A stretch of DNA of 64,000 bases from Stropharia rugosoannulata. Its lineage: Eukaryota > Basidiomycota > Agaricomycetes > Agaricales > Strophariaceae. The stretch spans positions 2,294,001 through 2,358,000 of the forward strand of contig JANCIK010000008.1 in assembly GCA_028532985.1 (NCBI GenBank), written 5' to 3'. Positions 48,086 to 59,843 of this stretch are shown here, one piece after another; the first letter of the stretch is position 1; the number at the start of each line of letters is the position of its first letter. The position numbers and the translations under genes are program-made. A model generated the notes under the pieces. That model did no database searches. It was given only the letters and a program-made list of their open reading frames with translations, and was not told where the DNA came from.

Positions 48086-48980
48086 ACCTGTGTTGCAGCC
48101 TTATTGTATTTCATCCCACCCATGCCCATGATCACGGACGGCCATCCCATCCACGTTATGTAGTAACACATTCGGACTCCAGTGGCTGCGCCCGTCCCGA
48201 CCGTCGACGACTTTAGAATAATTAATAAGTACATAGTGTGGACTCTAATCCTCTTCGGTTTTGTTCCCTCTTTATAGACATACGCTCTTTCCTTAGTCAA
48301 TCAGTCATAAACTACAAGATATTAGTATCAACCATCCGCGCAGTTGAAATCATGTGTCTGGCGTAGTTCACGATTTTCCATCCACAGACATGCCCGTCCT
48401 CTCTTTTCTTGACTAGTCTGTCGCCTCTTTGGTGCATATTTGGTACGTTTCCTTTCAGATGTACCTTCAGTTAATGTACTGCAGATGATAACGGAGTCTG
48501 CAACATGATATGTCTAGTGCCACAGTCCTAGTCAAGGTCCAGTTTACCAATAGTTTACATAGTAGGAAATTGAAGACCTTGAATGCAGCGTGCCTGCTGA
48601 CAGCCTGACCTAGCATTTTGGTGCTCACTTCCTTGACGCAGGTATCATACATTCATCACGTAAGCCCTAAATAGATCACCGTGAAACTTTAGCTTTTTAG
48701 GTTCTGGCCATTATCAGTGAACCAGGTCCAACTGCTCTGAAACTCTCTCAACATGTTCTCAAACTTATCTTCAGGATTCACATCGAATTTAATCGCTTTT
48801 TAATTGATTTTTTAATCAATACCCAAAATTCAACCCGCAAGTGATCGACAGAACTCTCAACAGTTTGCTGACAGCGGAAATGCCCATGGCATTGGCGCTA
48901 ACTTGGACTAGCACAACTTACGCGTATATATAGAATCGGGGAACAACACGTTGTAATCGTGTTTTGCTCCAACTTGAACC
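48086..48980. other. Intergenic region upstream of kinase pair
   Basis: 895 bp AT-rich sequence containing the promoter of the first kinase gene. No gene seen. Confidence 0.5.
48925..48932 (+). promoter_or_regulatory. Probable TATA box of the first kinase gene
   Basis: TATATATA 49 bp upstream of the start codon at 48981, which would give a very short 5' leader. Confidence 0.45.
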
Positions 48981-51900
48981 ATGCCTGCCGATTCTACCCA
49001 AACTGCAAATACTTTATCCACCGCGGCCGATGTACAGGCCATTCTCTCGGCCGCAGAGCGCCTCAGCGGCGCTCTGACTATCCGGAAAGAGCAGATAACA
49101 GTTCTTCGGTCGTCTTGTCGCGAATTATTGAAACAAACTCTATCGCAGAACGATGTACAAGACGACCACAAGGAAGTTGGTCTCCCTGTGGAAAGTGGTA
49201 TTGATCGCTTGAGACTGTATGTACCGTTTCGGCTCCTTCGCAGTTAATCGTTGTTATTGAGACCATGAAGTGCATGCGACACATTGAAAGGAGTCATTGA
49301 TGTATTGACCCAGAAAGGTTTTCTGTGGTGTATAGTGAACGCAGAGAAAATCGAAAATCAAGTCGAAGTGGCTGAGGAGAAACTTTTGGGTTCTTACGAG
49401 GCATTTGAAGTCAGATAAGAGGCTGTCTATCCCATTGATTAAATGGTCCTAAAGTTGAAAACAGCTCGACGGCACAAAGGTTAAGTCTAATTTAGAGGCT
49501 GCCCGAACGCGAGACAAAGAAGACATGGCCCACCACTTGCTTTACCTTGCACAGGATGACGACCGGCTTTTGCGGGCCATTCAAGACCACGGCGGCGTAT
49601 CTAGACGTTTGGAGGAGCTAGAGGTCAATATCGTCAAGGTATAATCCGTGATCCAGCACTGTTTATTAAGTCAAAACTGACATTAATCCAAAAGCATGTA
49701 GAAAATATCCCTATTCGCGAGTATCCTACACCGGAAGACCGCTTTCTGCAGGCCGCCGAAATGATGCTCCGCAGGCGGTCCGCACGAAAATCTGAACTCA
49801 AATTTCCAAACTACATACTCAGTAGTCTGGACGTTGAACACAACCCCCATCAGACGGTTGGCTCAGGGGCGTCGGGGCAGGTTTATCTCGGACAATGGCA
49901 GAGCACAGTAAGTTCATACTGCTGTTATCTTCAAGAATATCACTGCTCAACCCCCAGGAAAGCTCGTGGCTATAAAGCGTATGCACCCGGATGAGGCGAA
50001 AACAATATCATCCGACGTGCGCAGGAAAATATATCATGAAATATCTATTTGGTAAAGTTCGTATCCTGTGATATACAATCTTCTAACAGCTCATACAGGA
50101 CAAATCTTCGACATGAGAATATACTACCTCTATACGGGGCATGCCCCGACGCTGATGTGGTGTGTGGTGGCTTAAACCTACGCGTATTCCTGCTGGCGAA
50201 CAATTATCCTTCAGCCATTTATAGTGATGAAGTATTGCCCCAATGGCAATGTCCGCCATTTCCTACAGACTAATACGGGTGCCGACCGATTTAGATTAGT
50301 GAGTAAAACATTCAATGCCCCCACACCGATGATCCTAAATATCTTCCGCGTAGTCATGCGATGTTGCGGTAGGCCTCGCTTTTCTCCACAGCAAATCAAT
50401 AGTGCACGCAGATATTAAAGGAGTTCGTCCGACTGTAACGCTTGAGCTCCCATGCCCGGACTGACATTTTTGTTATTTTCCTACAGATGAATGTGCTCAT
50501 TAACGGAGAGCAGCGTGCACTCCTCACGGATTTCGGCCTATCTATCGTAATGAATGAAATGCGCAATTTATCTACATACTCGTCCGATATGCAAGACAAA
50601 CCTCGCGGGACAATGGCGTGGATGGCACCTGAAGTACATCGTGGGTCTAGCCCAGATAAAGCGTCGGACGTGTATTCCCTAGGCATGACCATTTGGGAGG
50701 TGAGTTCTTATACCTTAGTCTTCTCCAGTGGTTGAAGTCGTGTCAGATATACAGTGAACAAAACCCTTTCAGCGGCACAAAACTTGAAGTGTTGAACTCG
50801 GTTGTTACAAGCGGTGCACGACCTGATCGTCCTGCTAAACTCTTGAACGAACATAAAGTCTGGGGTGTGATAAAACGATGCTGGGCGGATAGACCAAAAG
50901 CCCGCCCCAGCTCATCGCAAGTGGTGGACTTTATGAATTTGACAAACACCGACGCCATCCCCACCCGTGACCGTAAGGAAACCCGCGTCGTCACATATTC
51001 ACAAGCTGATGACTTGCTAGTTGATGGAATAGATACAGGAGTGCTCGCACCTGCCTCACCTGTTAAAGAATCCTGGAACTGGATTAGCGGCATGACAGCA
51101 GTTAATTCAATAAGCTCCGGTACCTACTCCAGTAAGAGGCTTCCGTGGCAAGCTGAGGATTCTTCTGGAAATACCAGTAACTCCAGTCAATCCGTAACAG
51201 ACTCGGGGTATGATGCAAAAGATGACCTTTGGACATCCATCACAGAAAGTCTGCCTCCACAGTGGGAACATGTTCCTTGGGGAGGTAATATGTACGTGAA
51301 TAGCGTAACATTTCCTTTCGTTCCTGCAGGCACACAATATACCTATCGCGTCGTAAAGGGCACTTCCAATCTTGGAGTGCGAAAGACCTACGAACACAAT
51401 ACCAACGGGTCGCAAACGATCAACTTACTGGAATATAACGAAGGTTATGGGATTATTGACTCGACTCTCATAAAAGTCTTCGCCACCGATTCGGCAACGG
51501 GGCGTGAATTCTTGACAGTCGAGTGGAACCCGCGCAACAAACCTATTAGCAATGTGCAGTCAGACTATGCTAAAGAAGTTCGCAAGGGCAAGCTCAGTTG
51601 GTCAGTAGTTGCCGGTTCCCGTCAAGGTTCCTCCGAAGGTCTCCCTCGCATTGTGTCCGTTACACTTGAAAATGTTCCCAGTGACACTGATTATCAATTT
51701 CGAGTCTTTAGTGGAGATGCCGACCTCGGTGTGCACCACGTCGGGAAGCCGAAGGCAAATGACTCGCTCACAATTGATTTAAAGCAATACAATAACGGAG
51801 AAGGGATTTCTTCTCAATTGCCTACGAAAGTTTATGTCATTGACCGAGATGTTCAGGGAAGAGGGACACTAGTTGCGGCACGATGGCCGTCTGACACTGA

Positions 51901-52090
51901 GCGAGATTTTCTACTTGCTCAGGAAGATCCCAGGGTAGATATTCAGCAAGCTCGTCAAGAAGACCGTCAGGACGTTGGCCCTGTTGTGGTTGATACCTGG
52001 AGCATCCTCTGCTTCACATTCAACCGCTCGAGATCCCCCAAGGCGGAGAAGAAAACAGGCTGGTGGCGACGCTTTTGGTCGCGCTTTTGA
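48981..52090 (+). CDS. Non-RD protein kinase with N-terminal helical (MLKL-like) region and duplicated unknown C-terminal domain (copy A)
   Basis: Exons 48981-49216, 49271-49409, 49465-49638, 49695-49907, 49963-50051, 50099-50159, 50215-50298, 50354-50422, 50487-50699 and 50747-52090 give 873 aa. Residues 1-183 are helical with heptad-like charge spacing, like MLKL/HeLo-type four-helix bundles with a following brace. The kinase domain (~234-490) has the Gly loop GSGASG 239-244, Lys259 in VAIK, Glu280 as likely helix-C partner, HADIK 350-354 with Asn357, DFG 370-372 and APE 402-404. The Arg of HRD is Ala, so it is a non-RD but probably active tyrosine-kinase-like (TKL) enzyme. After a Ser-rich linker come two related domains (~597-690, ~709-806), unrecognised, and the tail KTGWWRRFWSRF. 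The fourth intron's acceptor is AAAG; a CAG 5 nt earlier would break the frame. Confidence 0.82.
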
Positions 52091-52285
52091 CTCTCCAACA
52101 GTACTAATCGGGACTCCCCATATCATCTATGTGTATTTGAGGTAGTTAAAGGTATCAACGGGTGCCAAAAGGTGCCTAAAAATATCCACTTAGTGTATTG
52201 AACATACACGTTAATGAAATAGTATAAGTACGAGCGTTTTAATTATGCGCCACTGCCACGACCTTTCCCCTCCTCCGTGTCAACC

Positions 52286-55200
52286 ATGGCTGAGCTGTTA
52301 GCAGGGGTGACAATTCCAGGCATCCTCTCGGGCGCATTATCGGCTTTGCAAACCGCGTTTAATCTGTATGATATGACCAAAGCTCGCCGAGAGCAGGTCA
52401 AGATCATGCTTTCCCGATGCGAAGATTTGATCAGGCAGACAGCAATACGGACGCAAGGCCTGAAGCATGCTGATTTATCTGAAGATATTATTCAAGGAGC
52501 TGCTCATGTACAATCGTACGCATCGTGACATTCTTCGTTGTTTTCAGTGTTAGTAATTTTGTCTCATGAAAGTGCCTGCGAATCAGTGAGAGGTCTTATC
52601 GAGAAAGTCAATAACAAGGGCTTTGTATGGTGTCTGTTAAATGTGGACAAGATCGATGCTCAGGTGCAGATGTCGAAGGAGCAAATACAAGAGGCGTTCA
52701 TTGTTTTCCAGGTTAGATGATTGTGATCCCAATTTACTGCACGCCGGTCCGTAAAAACAGCTCAGTTTCATGCAGTATTCGATGTGGCTACTTTCCAAGC
52801 CGATCTCATACGGGCTCAAATACAAGATAAAGAAGATCTCTCTGCTATGTTGTACAGGCTGGCAGAAAATGACAGACAAATTTTGGACGCAATCCAGGAT
52901 CAATCTGGTGTGTACAAGAGATTAGAAGACCTTTTGATCGGAGTTTATAAGGTCGGTATTTATGAACTGTTTATACCATCCACTTCGGAATGACCGTTGT
53001 GTTCTCAGCATGTCCAGCACATTACCATCGCGGACGAAGCGACTCCCGAAAACCAGTTTCTACGCACCGCAGCGGGTGCATTAGGACGAAAGTACAATAT
53101 CGGAACCGACAGAAAATTTGCGGCGTATATTTTAAGTAGCTTCGAAGTTGAAGAGATTCGAGACGGCGTCATTGGCAGCGGGGCATCAGGCCAAGTCTTG
53201 ACGGGAGAATGGAAAGGCTCTGTAGGTCCAGGTTACTTGACCATGTCGAGTCGCCTATCTCAGGTCATACATAGGTTGTAGCAATCAAGCGGATGCACAT
53301 CCAGGATGCAAGAGTGATCAACGACAAGGATAGGCGCACTCTACGCCATGAAGTGAAGATTTGGTGCGTCAAGCATATGAATCCAAATGAGATAATGTCT
53401 CTTACTTTTGCATCAGGGCAACTCTTCATCACGAAAATATTTTGCCACTGTATGGCGCATGTCCGGATGCTGACGTGGTGTGCCATGTGTGAGCTCCCCA
53501 GTTTCTCGGTCACTGACTTTGCATAACGTAGCCGTTCTTGGTTATGAAATATTGTCCTGAGGGTGACGTTCGACGGTATCTGCAAAATAACCCGTTAGGG
53601 GACAGATTACGACTGGTAAGCCAATTGCTCAGCCGTGTGATCCTCATGGCCGTCATGTATCCAACTCCATTGTTAACATTTTTCAAGTCCTGTGATGTTG
53701 CCGTTGGTTTGGCCTTTCTTCACAGCAAGTCCATCATACATGCCGATGTCAAAGGGGTTGGTGTCCTTGCTATATTCTTATCATGTACACTTCAGCTGAT
53801 TGTCTTGAGCATAGGCAAACGTTCTGGTCAATGGAGAGCACCGTGCTCTCCTTACAGACTTCGGGCTTTCTATCGTGATGAATGACATCCGAAGCAGGTC
53901 TACTTACTCCAAAGAGCTGCAAGACAAAGCGCGCGGGACAATGGCATGGATGGCACCTGAAGTACACTATGGTTCGCAGCCTGACCAAGCTGCGGATGTC
54001 TATTCTCTGGGAATGACAATATGGGAAGTGAGTGGAGTAGCACTGACAATGTAGTCGTGACGTTCAACTGACTCATTATCGGCCAGATTTTTAGCAACCA
54101 AAATCCATTCAACGGCACAAGGATAGAATCCTTGAGCGAAATTGTGAGAAGAGGCACACGTCCTTCTCATATACCAGCATTCCCTGTAGGCCACAAAGCT
54201 TGGGACATTGTCCAGGATTGTTGGGCCAATGACCCTAGATCTCGCCCTGAATCCAGCGAGGTAATGACGCGTCTGAAGTCCGTAATCAAAGCAGACGATA
54301 TTTCTAATGGGACCGGTAAGTATTGCTCACTGCTTCATTCAAGGTGTTACTGATGTTGCTGTTTCATTTTGCATTGAAGCACCGGCACCTGCCAAGGTTG
54401 ATGCTAGCTTTTTTGGTGACTCGACTACAACTGAGCTTCTGAGCAAAGTTTCTAGAGTCACCGGAAGACAGGAGATGAGTCTCAACCTCCCCCCGTCAAA
54501 CCTCATCAGACTTGAAGGAGGTTCCAAAGCTGGGAGCCAAATTAACTCATCGCAGAGCCTCTCTACTATCAATAAATCTGGGGCCGTGGGCAGCACAGTG
54601 TCCAGGCCTGATCCTGAGGATCCTATCTGGACTAGCATCGTACAAGCTTTCCCCCCGCAGTGGAAATACGTCAGTTGGGGTGGCCGACACTTCATAGACG
54701 GCGTCACACTCCCCTTTGTTCTCATTGACAAATCATATAGGTATCGTGTGTTCACAGGAACATCCGACCTCGGGATCAAGGACACCTATGAGTTAAGCGC
54801 CGACGGATCCCAACGTATTAATTTCTTGGAATACAATAGAGGGTATGGAATTTCTGACAGTGCGCACGTTAAGGTTTTCGTAGTGGATCCAGATGGAAAG
54901 GAGGCACTCGTGGCTCACTGGAACCCTCGCGATAAGCCATTGACCAACGTGGAGTCTGAATATGCCAAACAGGTTCGCGCGGGCGGCGTCCAGTGGACTT
55001 TGTCAAACAACTCTTCCGTCTTGTCAGTATCCCTGAAGCAAGTCCTCAACGATAAAGATTACTCGTTCCGCGTCATGCGCGATGGTACTGACTTGGGCGT
55101 TCGGCCGGCAGGCCACATCAAGGCTGACAAAACATGCGTTGTTAATCTCACCAAGTACAATGACGGGCAAGGCATCCCTATCCATTCGCTCATCAAGGTC

Positions 55201-55548
55201 TTTGTTGTTGATACAGACGTAAGTGGGAGAGGAGAACTCGTTGCTGGATGGTGGCAACCGCCCGGAGTCGATCCCAGCTCGCTGTTCCACCCCCTCTCGC
55301 CCAGCAAGGTGGACGACAGTATCAGTAGTAGTACATTGACTGCAGTCACCGCACCGTCGAGCCTTCCATCTTTATACTCTGCTCCTTCGAAGGCTTCATA
55401 TACACCAATTTTATCCAACACATCTTCATCTCCTTCAGCTTCTTTTACACCACCTCTGTCAAACATTTTGCCGCCTTCTGCTCCTATGGAATCAGAGCCT
55501 GTAGTCCATCCAGCCAAGAAAAAGCACTTTTGGAGTCGATGGCGATGA
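52286..55548 (+). CDS. Non-RD protein kinase with N-terminal helical (MLKL-like) region and duplicated unknown C-terminal domain (copy B)
   Basis: Exons 52286-52515, 52573-52711, 52766-52951, 53009-53221, 53275-53363, 53417-53477, 53532-53615, 53688-53756, 53815-54027, 54087-54315 and 54380-55548 give 893 aa. It is a tandem paralogue of copy A, starting 195 bp after its stop; seven internal exons have identical lengths in both genes. The N-terminal 185 residues are helical (FNLYDMTKARREQVKIML). The kinase shows GSGASG 241-246, Lys261, Glu282, HADVK 352-356, Asn359, DFG 372-374 and APE 404-406, again with HAD instead of HRD. Two C-terminal repeats (~597-686 and ~708-796) share YRFRV..GT.DLG and KVFVVD motifs. 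A Ser/Pro/Thr linker leads to KKKHFWSRWR. One extra intron precedes the C-terminal exon. Target and function unknown. Confidence 0.84.
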
Positions 55549-56479
55549 CCGAGATGGATACAATGTATCTAGCATGCTCCGTTGGTTACACAACGCATTA
55601 AGTTTCAAATTTGTCGCGTAAAACAGCATTCAAAGCTTAAAGTTACTCACTTTTGCATAACTTGAAAGGAACGTAAATAAACATGGAATAAACACGGAAT
55701 TTTTTTGATAATACCTTGGATGGCGGATTTTTCGTTGATGCTTTGTCAATGCTTTGTTCTGCGTGACCATGCAGGCATATCTGCAGACAGTGTCTGACCC
55801 ATATTTAACAGATGGTACACTACGTTTAACCGATCTATATATCAAATTTTACCACCGCTTATAGCTTCTCAATGGATTTGATACCCCAGTATGTGCGCTA
55901 ATTACGCTAGGGGTTTTACTGTACACCACCAACTACCCAACAACTACCATCAGTATAGCAGGTAGGTGTATTTGGCTATTATGCAATCTGTACATTGTAA
56001 GCAATTACCACTGGTTTTAATAACGCTCATTTGTCATCTTGACAGCTTCTTTCCGTACAAACTTTGTGGGCACTTGTGTCAACTTGCTTACCCCTATCAG
56101 AAATTTGTAGAAACTTGTCACAAAAGCGGCGAAGCCAACAGTTAACCTTTTGAATTATACTGCATGACCTGCTAAGTATTTGTGACCTTGCTAATGGCTT
56201 ATGCAAACTTTCCAAACGCTTGCTTGACACTTGCGCAGCTTTGGCGGACCCATTAAGGCCGAATTAAGGTGGCAAGCGCAAGGACCAAGAATTATTCTGT
56301 TCTGGAGTCAAGACAGTTACAAAGAATACACGAGGACATTTCAGTGAGTGCTGTCAGGCATTGGTCAGGCAGAACCGCGGCAGAACAATATATAAAGGAC
56401 TCTCTCCTCCAACCTCCGAGTCGGACTCATAAAAATCCCCACCTCTAGACTTCCAAATCTCCTTCGAACAACCGCATAA
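55549..56479. other. Intergenic region
   Basis: 931 bp of AT-rich sequence with the promoter of the OYE gene at its right end. No gene seen. Confidence 0.5.
56389..56397 (+). promoter_or_regulatory. Probable TATA box of the OYE gene
   Basis: TATATAAAG 91 bp upstream of the start codon at 56480, followed by a C/T-rich stretch typical of fungal transcription start regions. Confidence 0.55.
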
Positions 56480-58015
56480 ATGGTGTCTCAAGCATTGTTC
56501 CAACCGCTTCAAATTGGCAACACAGTCGTAAAAAATAGGATTGGAATGGCTGCTCTCACCCGTAACCGCTCGGAGAGCACATATCCTACAGATCTTATGA
56601 GGGAATACTATATTCAGCGTGCAGGCGCAGGCCTCATCTTAACTGAGGCTATTTTAATCACTCGCCTTGGGTAAGTACATCTCCAGTTCTTCAATAGATG
56701 GGTCTGACGATTTTTAAAAATACAGAACCGAATGGCCTAATGCCCCAGGATTGTGGGATGAAAAGCATGTCGCGGGCTGGAAAAACGTGGTCGACGGTGT
56801 CCATGAAGCCGGCAGTAAAATTTACGCTCAGGTCAGTTGGCTTAATTTTTGCATTCAAGTTTGAAAGTAATTATTTACCACTACGAACAGCTTTGGCATG
56901 GTAAGCACACTAAGATGGCATTCAAATGTGGTTTGTAGTTTCTCTGAACATATGCATTCTAGTCGGTCGAGTTGCGCACCCAGATGCTCCCGAGCAGAAA
57001 CTCGCTGGAGAGCGGGTGTATGCTCCTTCTGCGATTGCTGCTCGTGGAGGGAAGTTCCGCCACATTCCAGGCGAGCCAGGCTACGGTACGGTACGTATTA
57101 ACCGAACAAAATTCAAGTGCAGTCAATCAACTCATGTGCGGCAATGTCAGCCTACGGCAGTAGAGGATCCCTGGACTATTGTGGCACAATTCAAACATGC
57201 TGTTACGCTTGCCAAGAAGGCTGGATTTGATGGCGTTCAAAGTGAGGATACAGGGTTTATTGTTTGTACTTACCATCTGAAATTTTCACTCCAGTCCATG
57301 GAGCCAGCGGATACATAGTTAACCAGTTCCTCGACAGCTCCTCTAACAAAAGGTCTGATGACTGGGGAGGTAGCCCTGAGAAGCGCTCCAAGTTCGGTCT
57401 GGAAGTGCTCAAAGCGGCAAAGGAGGTCTTCGGTGCCGACGTTGCTATCAAGCTCAACCCGTGCGGAGGTTACAACGATATGGGGTACACTCTTTCTTTG
57501 ACGGGATAAGCTGTGAACCTAACAATGTTTTTTGTAAGAATGCCACTGGAGGAAGCTATTTCCACCTACTCCTACTTCATTCAAGAAGCAGATAAGCTCG
57601 GTCTCTCTTTCTTCGAATTGGTGCGATATGCAGCGAAAATGGAGGTTGAATACGACGGTAAGCCTGTGGCAACTAAACAAATTTCATGTCAGAAAACTTA
57701 CTCGTACATGAAGGGAAACCACGTTCCACACAGCATGATGTGCTTGGAACGTATAGACCTTTTGTCAAGGACGCTAAGCTATTCCTGAATGCTGACATTC
57801 TGCCCGAAGAAGGAGAACAGCTCGTTGCGTCTGGGAAGGTCGATGGCGTATTCATCGGCTTGCTCTTCATCACGCATCCTGATCTCGTCAAACGTATTTT
57901 GCACAGCAAGCCCTTCGACAATCTCCCAGACTTCCAGCGCTTCCAGACCAATAAGAGCTCAGCCGACTGGAGGACTGGCTACACTGACTACCCGACCGCA
58001 AACTATGATCAATAG
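56480..58015 (+). CDS. Old yellow enzyme family NADPH:flavin oxidoreductase
   Basis: Exons 56480-56670, 56726-56831, 56891-56900 (10 nt), 56963-57090, 57151-57241, 57295-57484, 57539-57657 and 57714-58015 give 378 aa, the family's normal length. The N-terminus LFQPLQIGNTVVKNRIGMAAL and the segment AQLWHVGRVAHP are OYE hallmarks. IHGASGYIVNQFLD at 176-189 carries the substrate-binding His177 and proton-donor Tyr182. The position normally Asn or His (His+3) is Ser180. NKRSDDWGGSPEKRS follows as in the family. It is a TIM-barrel FMN enzyme that reduces activated alkenes, used in detoxification or secondary metabolism. A 10 nt exon encodes LWH plus one base. The gene is convergent with NAA10. Confidence 0.9.
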
Positions 58016-58482
58016 AGGACTGCTGGTGGGGATCATGAGAAAATACCGAATCTCTTCTTTTCACTGTCTTCAACCCTCATTTCTATGCAACGGACCGCAC
58101 AGTATTGCTATATGCCATTCATTCATTTTGGATAAAATTAGATATGCAATATATGTTAGTTGACGTAGTACTTACATATAACAGAGCATGATTCTAACCC
58201 ATATAGGTCAATGAACAACACGCCCACCTGCAAAGACAATGTCATCTGGCATGCTTGATTTTCTCTCTTGGCTAGCTGTCCCGCAGACGTATCTCTGATT
58301 AGAAATAATACCATTTATGGGGCTTTGCTCTTTTCGGAGACAATCTAAGATATCCGTATATAGCGACAAGTTGCTGGCAGCATTGATAATTTTACACTAA
58401 ACGGCAATAGCAATGCATTCTATATAAATAAGCGGACAACAGATGAACATACATATAATAGCATACTGTCGTCGGGCCTACA
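58016..58482. other. Intergenic region, convergent genes
   Basis: 467 bp of 3' flanks of the OYE and NAA10 genes; no other feature seen. Confidence 0.55.
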
Positions 58483-59371
58483 TTATTTCAAAGCGAGTCG
58501 CATGGATAGAGCATCTTCTCCATCGCCATCTGTAGATTTTATTTGATTAACGTCGCAATTATCAGAAATCATCGCATCTTCACTTACAATACTTCTTTTC
58601 CACTTTCGCCACTTCAAAGCCAAGAGTATCCCGATATAGAGCGATAGCTGCCTTGTTTGATTTCCGGACGTGTAGTGAGACAAAGGAGGCTTTGTATATT
58701 GATGCCATAGCCTCCTCTGTATTCGGACATACAAAGTGTAAGGGCTCTGAGGTAACTAGCAAGAGCGAGCGGCACATACGCGACAGAAGCATCAACTTTT
58801 TAGCCAGCCCGAGTCGCCGGTAGGAGCGCAGAACGGATATTGAGTTGACATGTCCATGGATTTCTTGAACTTTATCGTCCTCGGATGGTTCATCACTATG
58901 TATGTATTATCAGTTATGTTTAACTCCTCGCAAAGATATAACGACGTACATTTTAGCCAGAACATATCCCACTATCCTGCCTGTGTGGTCTTCCGCAACA
59001 AATGAGATTTGCGGCCAGGTCATTGCGTGGTACATCCCTACAGAACCAGGTTATATTAGCTTATGATATGCTGGAGATTCACCCGGCCCTGCTACGCACA
59101 GAACTTCATCATATAATTTTCCGGCAGGTTCTGGAGGTTACAAGCCTGCATGCCCATCAGGTCTTCCACCTATGCACAAGGCGAACATCGTGAGTAACGG
59201 AGTCACAAAAGGATCTGTGTCTGAGACAGTGATTCCAGGCGACTCGTCTGCAGATGTGTTACAGGACTTGACAAGACGTGGGGTGTCTACTTGAAGTGGA
59301 GGGTGGTGCGCCGGTGTGGTCTGGAAAAGTTACAGGATCATTTGACCAACCTTTGCTAATCTGACATTCAT
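58483..59371 (-). CDS. NAA10: Naa10/Ard1, catalytic subunit of the NatA N-terminal acetyltransferase
   Basis: Minus-strand exons 59371-59351, 59169-59100, 59037-58950, 58895-58780, 58716-58588 and 58529-58483 give 156 aa. The first exon encodes only MNVRLAK. The chain then reads [39 protein letters not shown], the acetyl-CoA-binding RRLGLA (86-91) in the GNAT fold, and [20 protein letters not shown] near the C-terminus. All are strongly conserved in Naa10. With Naa15 it acetylates nascent N-termini (Ser, Ala, Thr, Gly) exposed at the ribosome; Naa15 is not in the window. The first intron is 181 nt, longer than the others, but no alternative first exon fits as well. Confidence 0.93.
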
Positions 59372-59843
59372 GGTTACAAGTGACTTCGTAGAGCGGTGTT
59401 TTGTCCGTCAAGTCGATCCTTGTCTATTAGGATGGTGTTTTACGACGTCGAGGTCAGATCAAAGTACAACTCCGAGCGGAAGGAGTAACAGCGACTAACA
59501 CGTACTGTCGCTGACAGTGCACGTGTTGGCTTCAATTAAAAGGAACTTGTCAAAGTTGAATAAAGCTTCCAACTTACTTGTATACATAGAGTGCTGACGT
59601 ATTCAAAGAGTATTCAGGTAACAAACACTTCATTAGGACGCGCCTATATTTTAGGAGTAGAAAAATTACTGGGTATAAATCCGACATAAATTTGCATTAC
59701 TACATCCTTCGAGGGAATATTCAATCCTGATAGCACTGGATGACATACAAACAAACAACATTAAGCAAATGTAAGTGAGACAAACAAGATGGTCACACAG
59801 CAATTTGAGGAAAACAGAAAGCAGTACAGAACATGGAATCCAT
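59372..59843. other. Intergenic region between NAA10 and the SPX-EXS gene
   Basis: 472 bp containing the NAA10 promoter and the 3' flank of the next gene. No gene seen. Confidence 0.5.

Noticed and set aside
48981..55548. Kinase pair as pseudokinases like animal MLKL
   Set aside because: The catalytic Lys, Asp, Asn and DFG are all present; only the HRD arginine is replaced.
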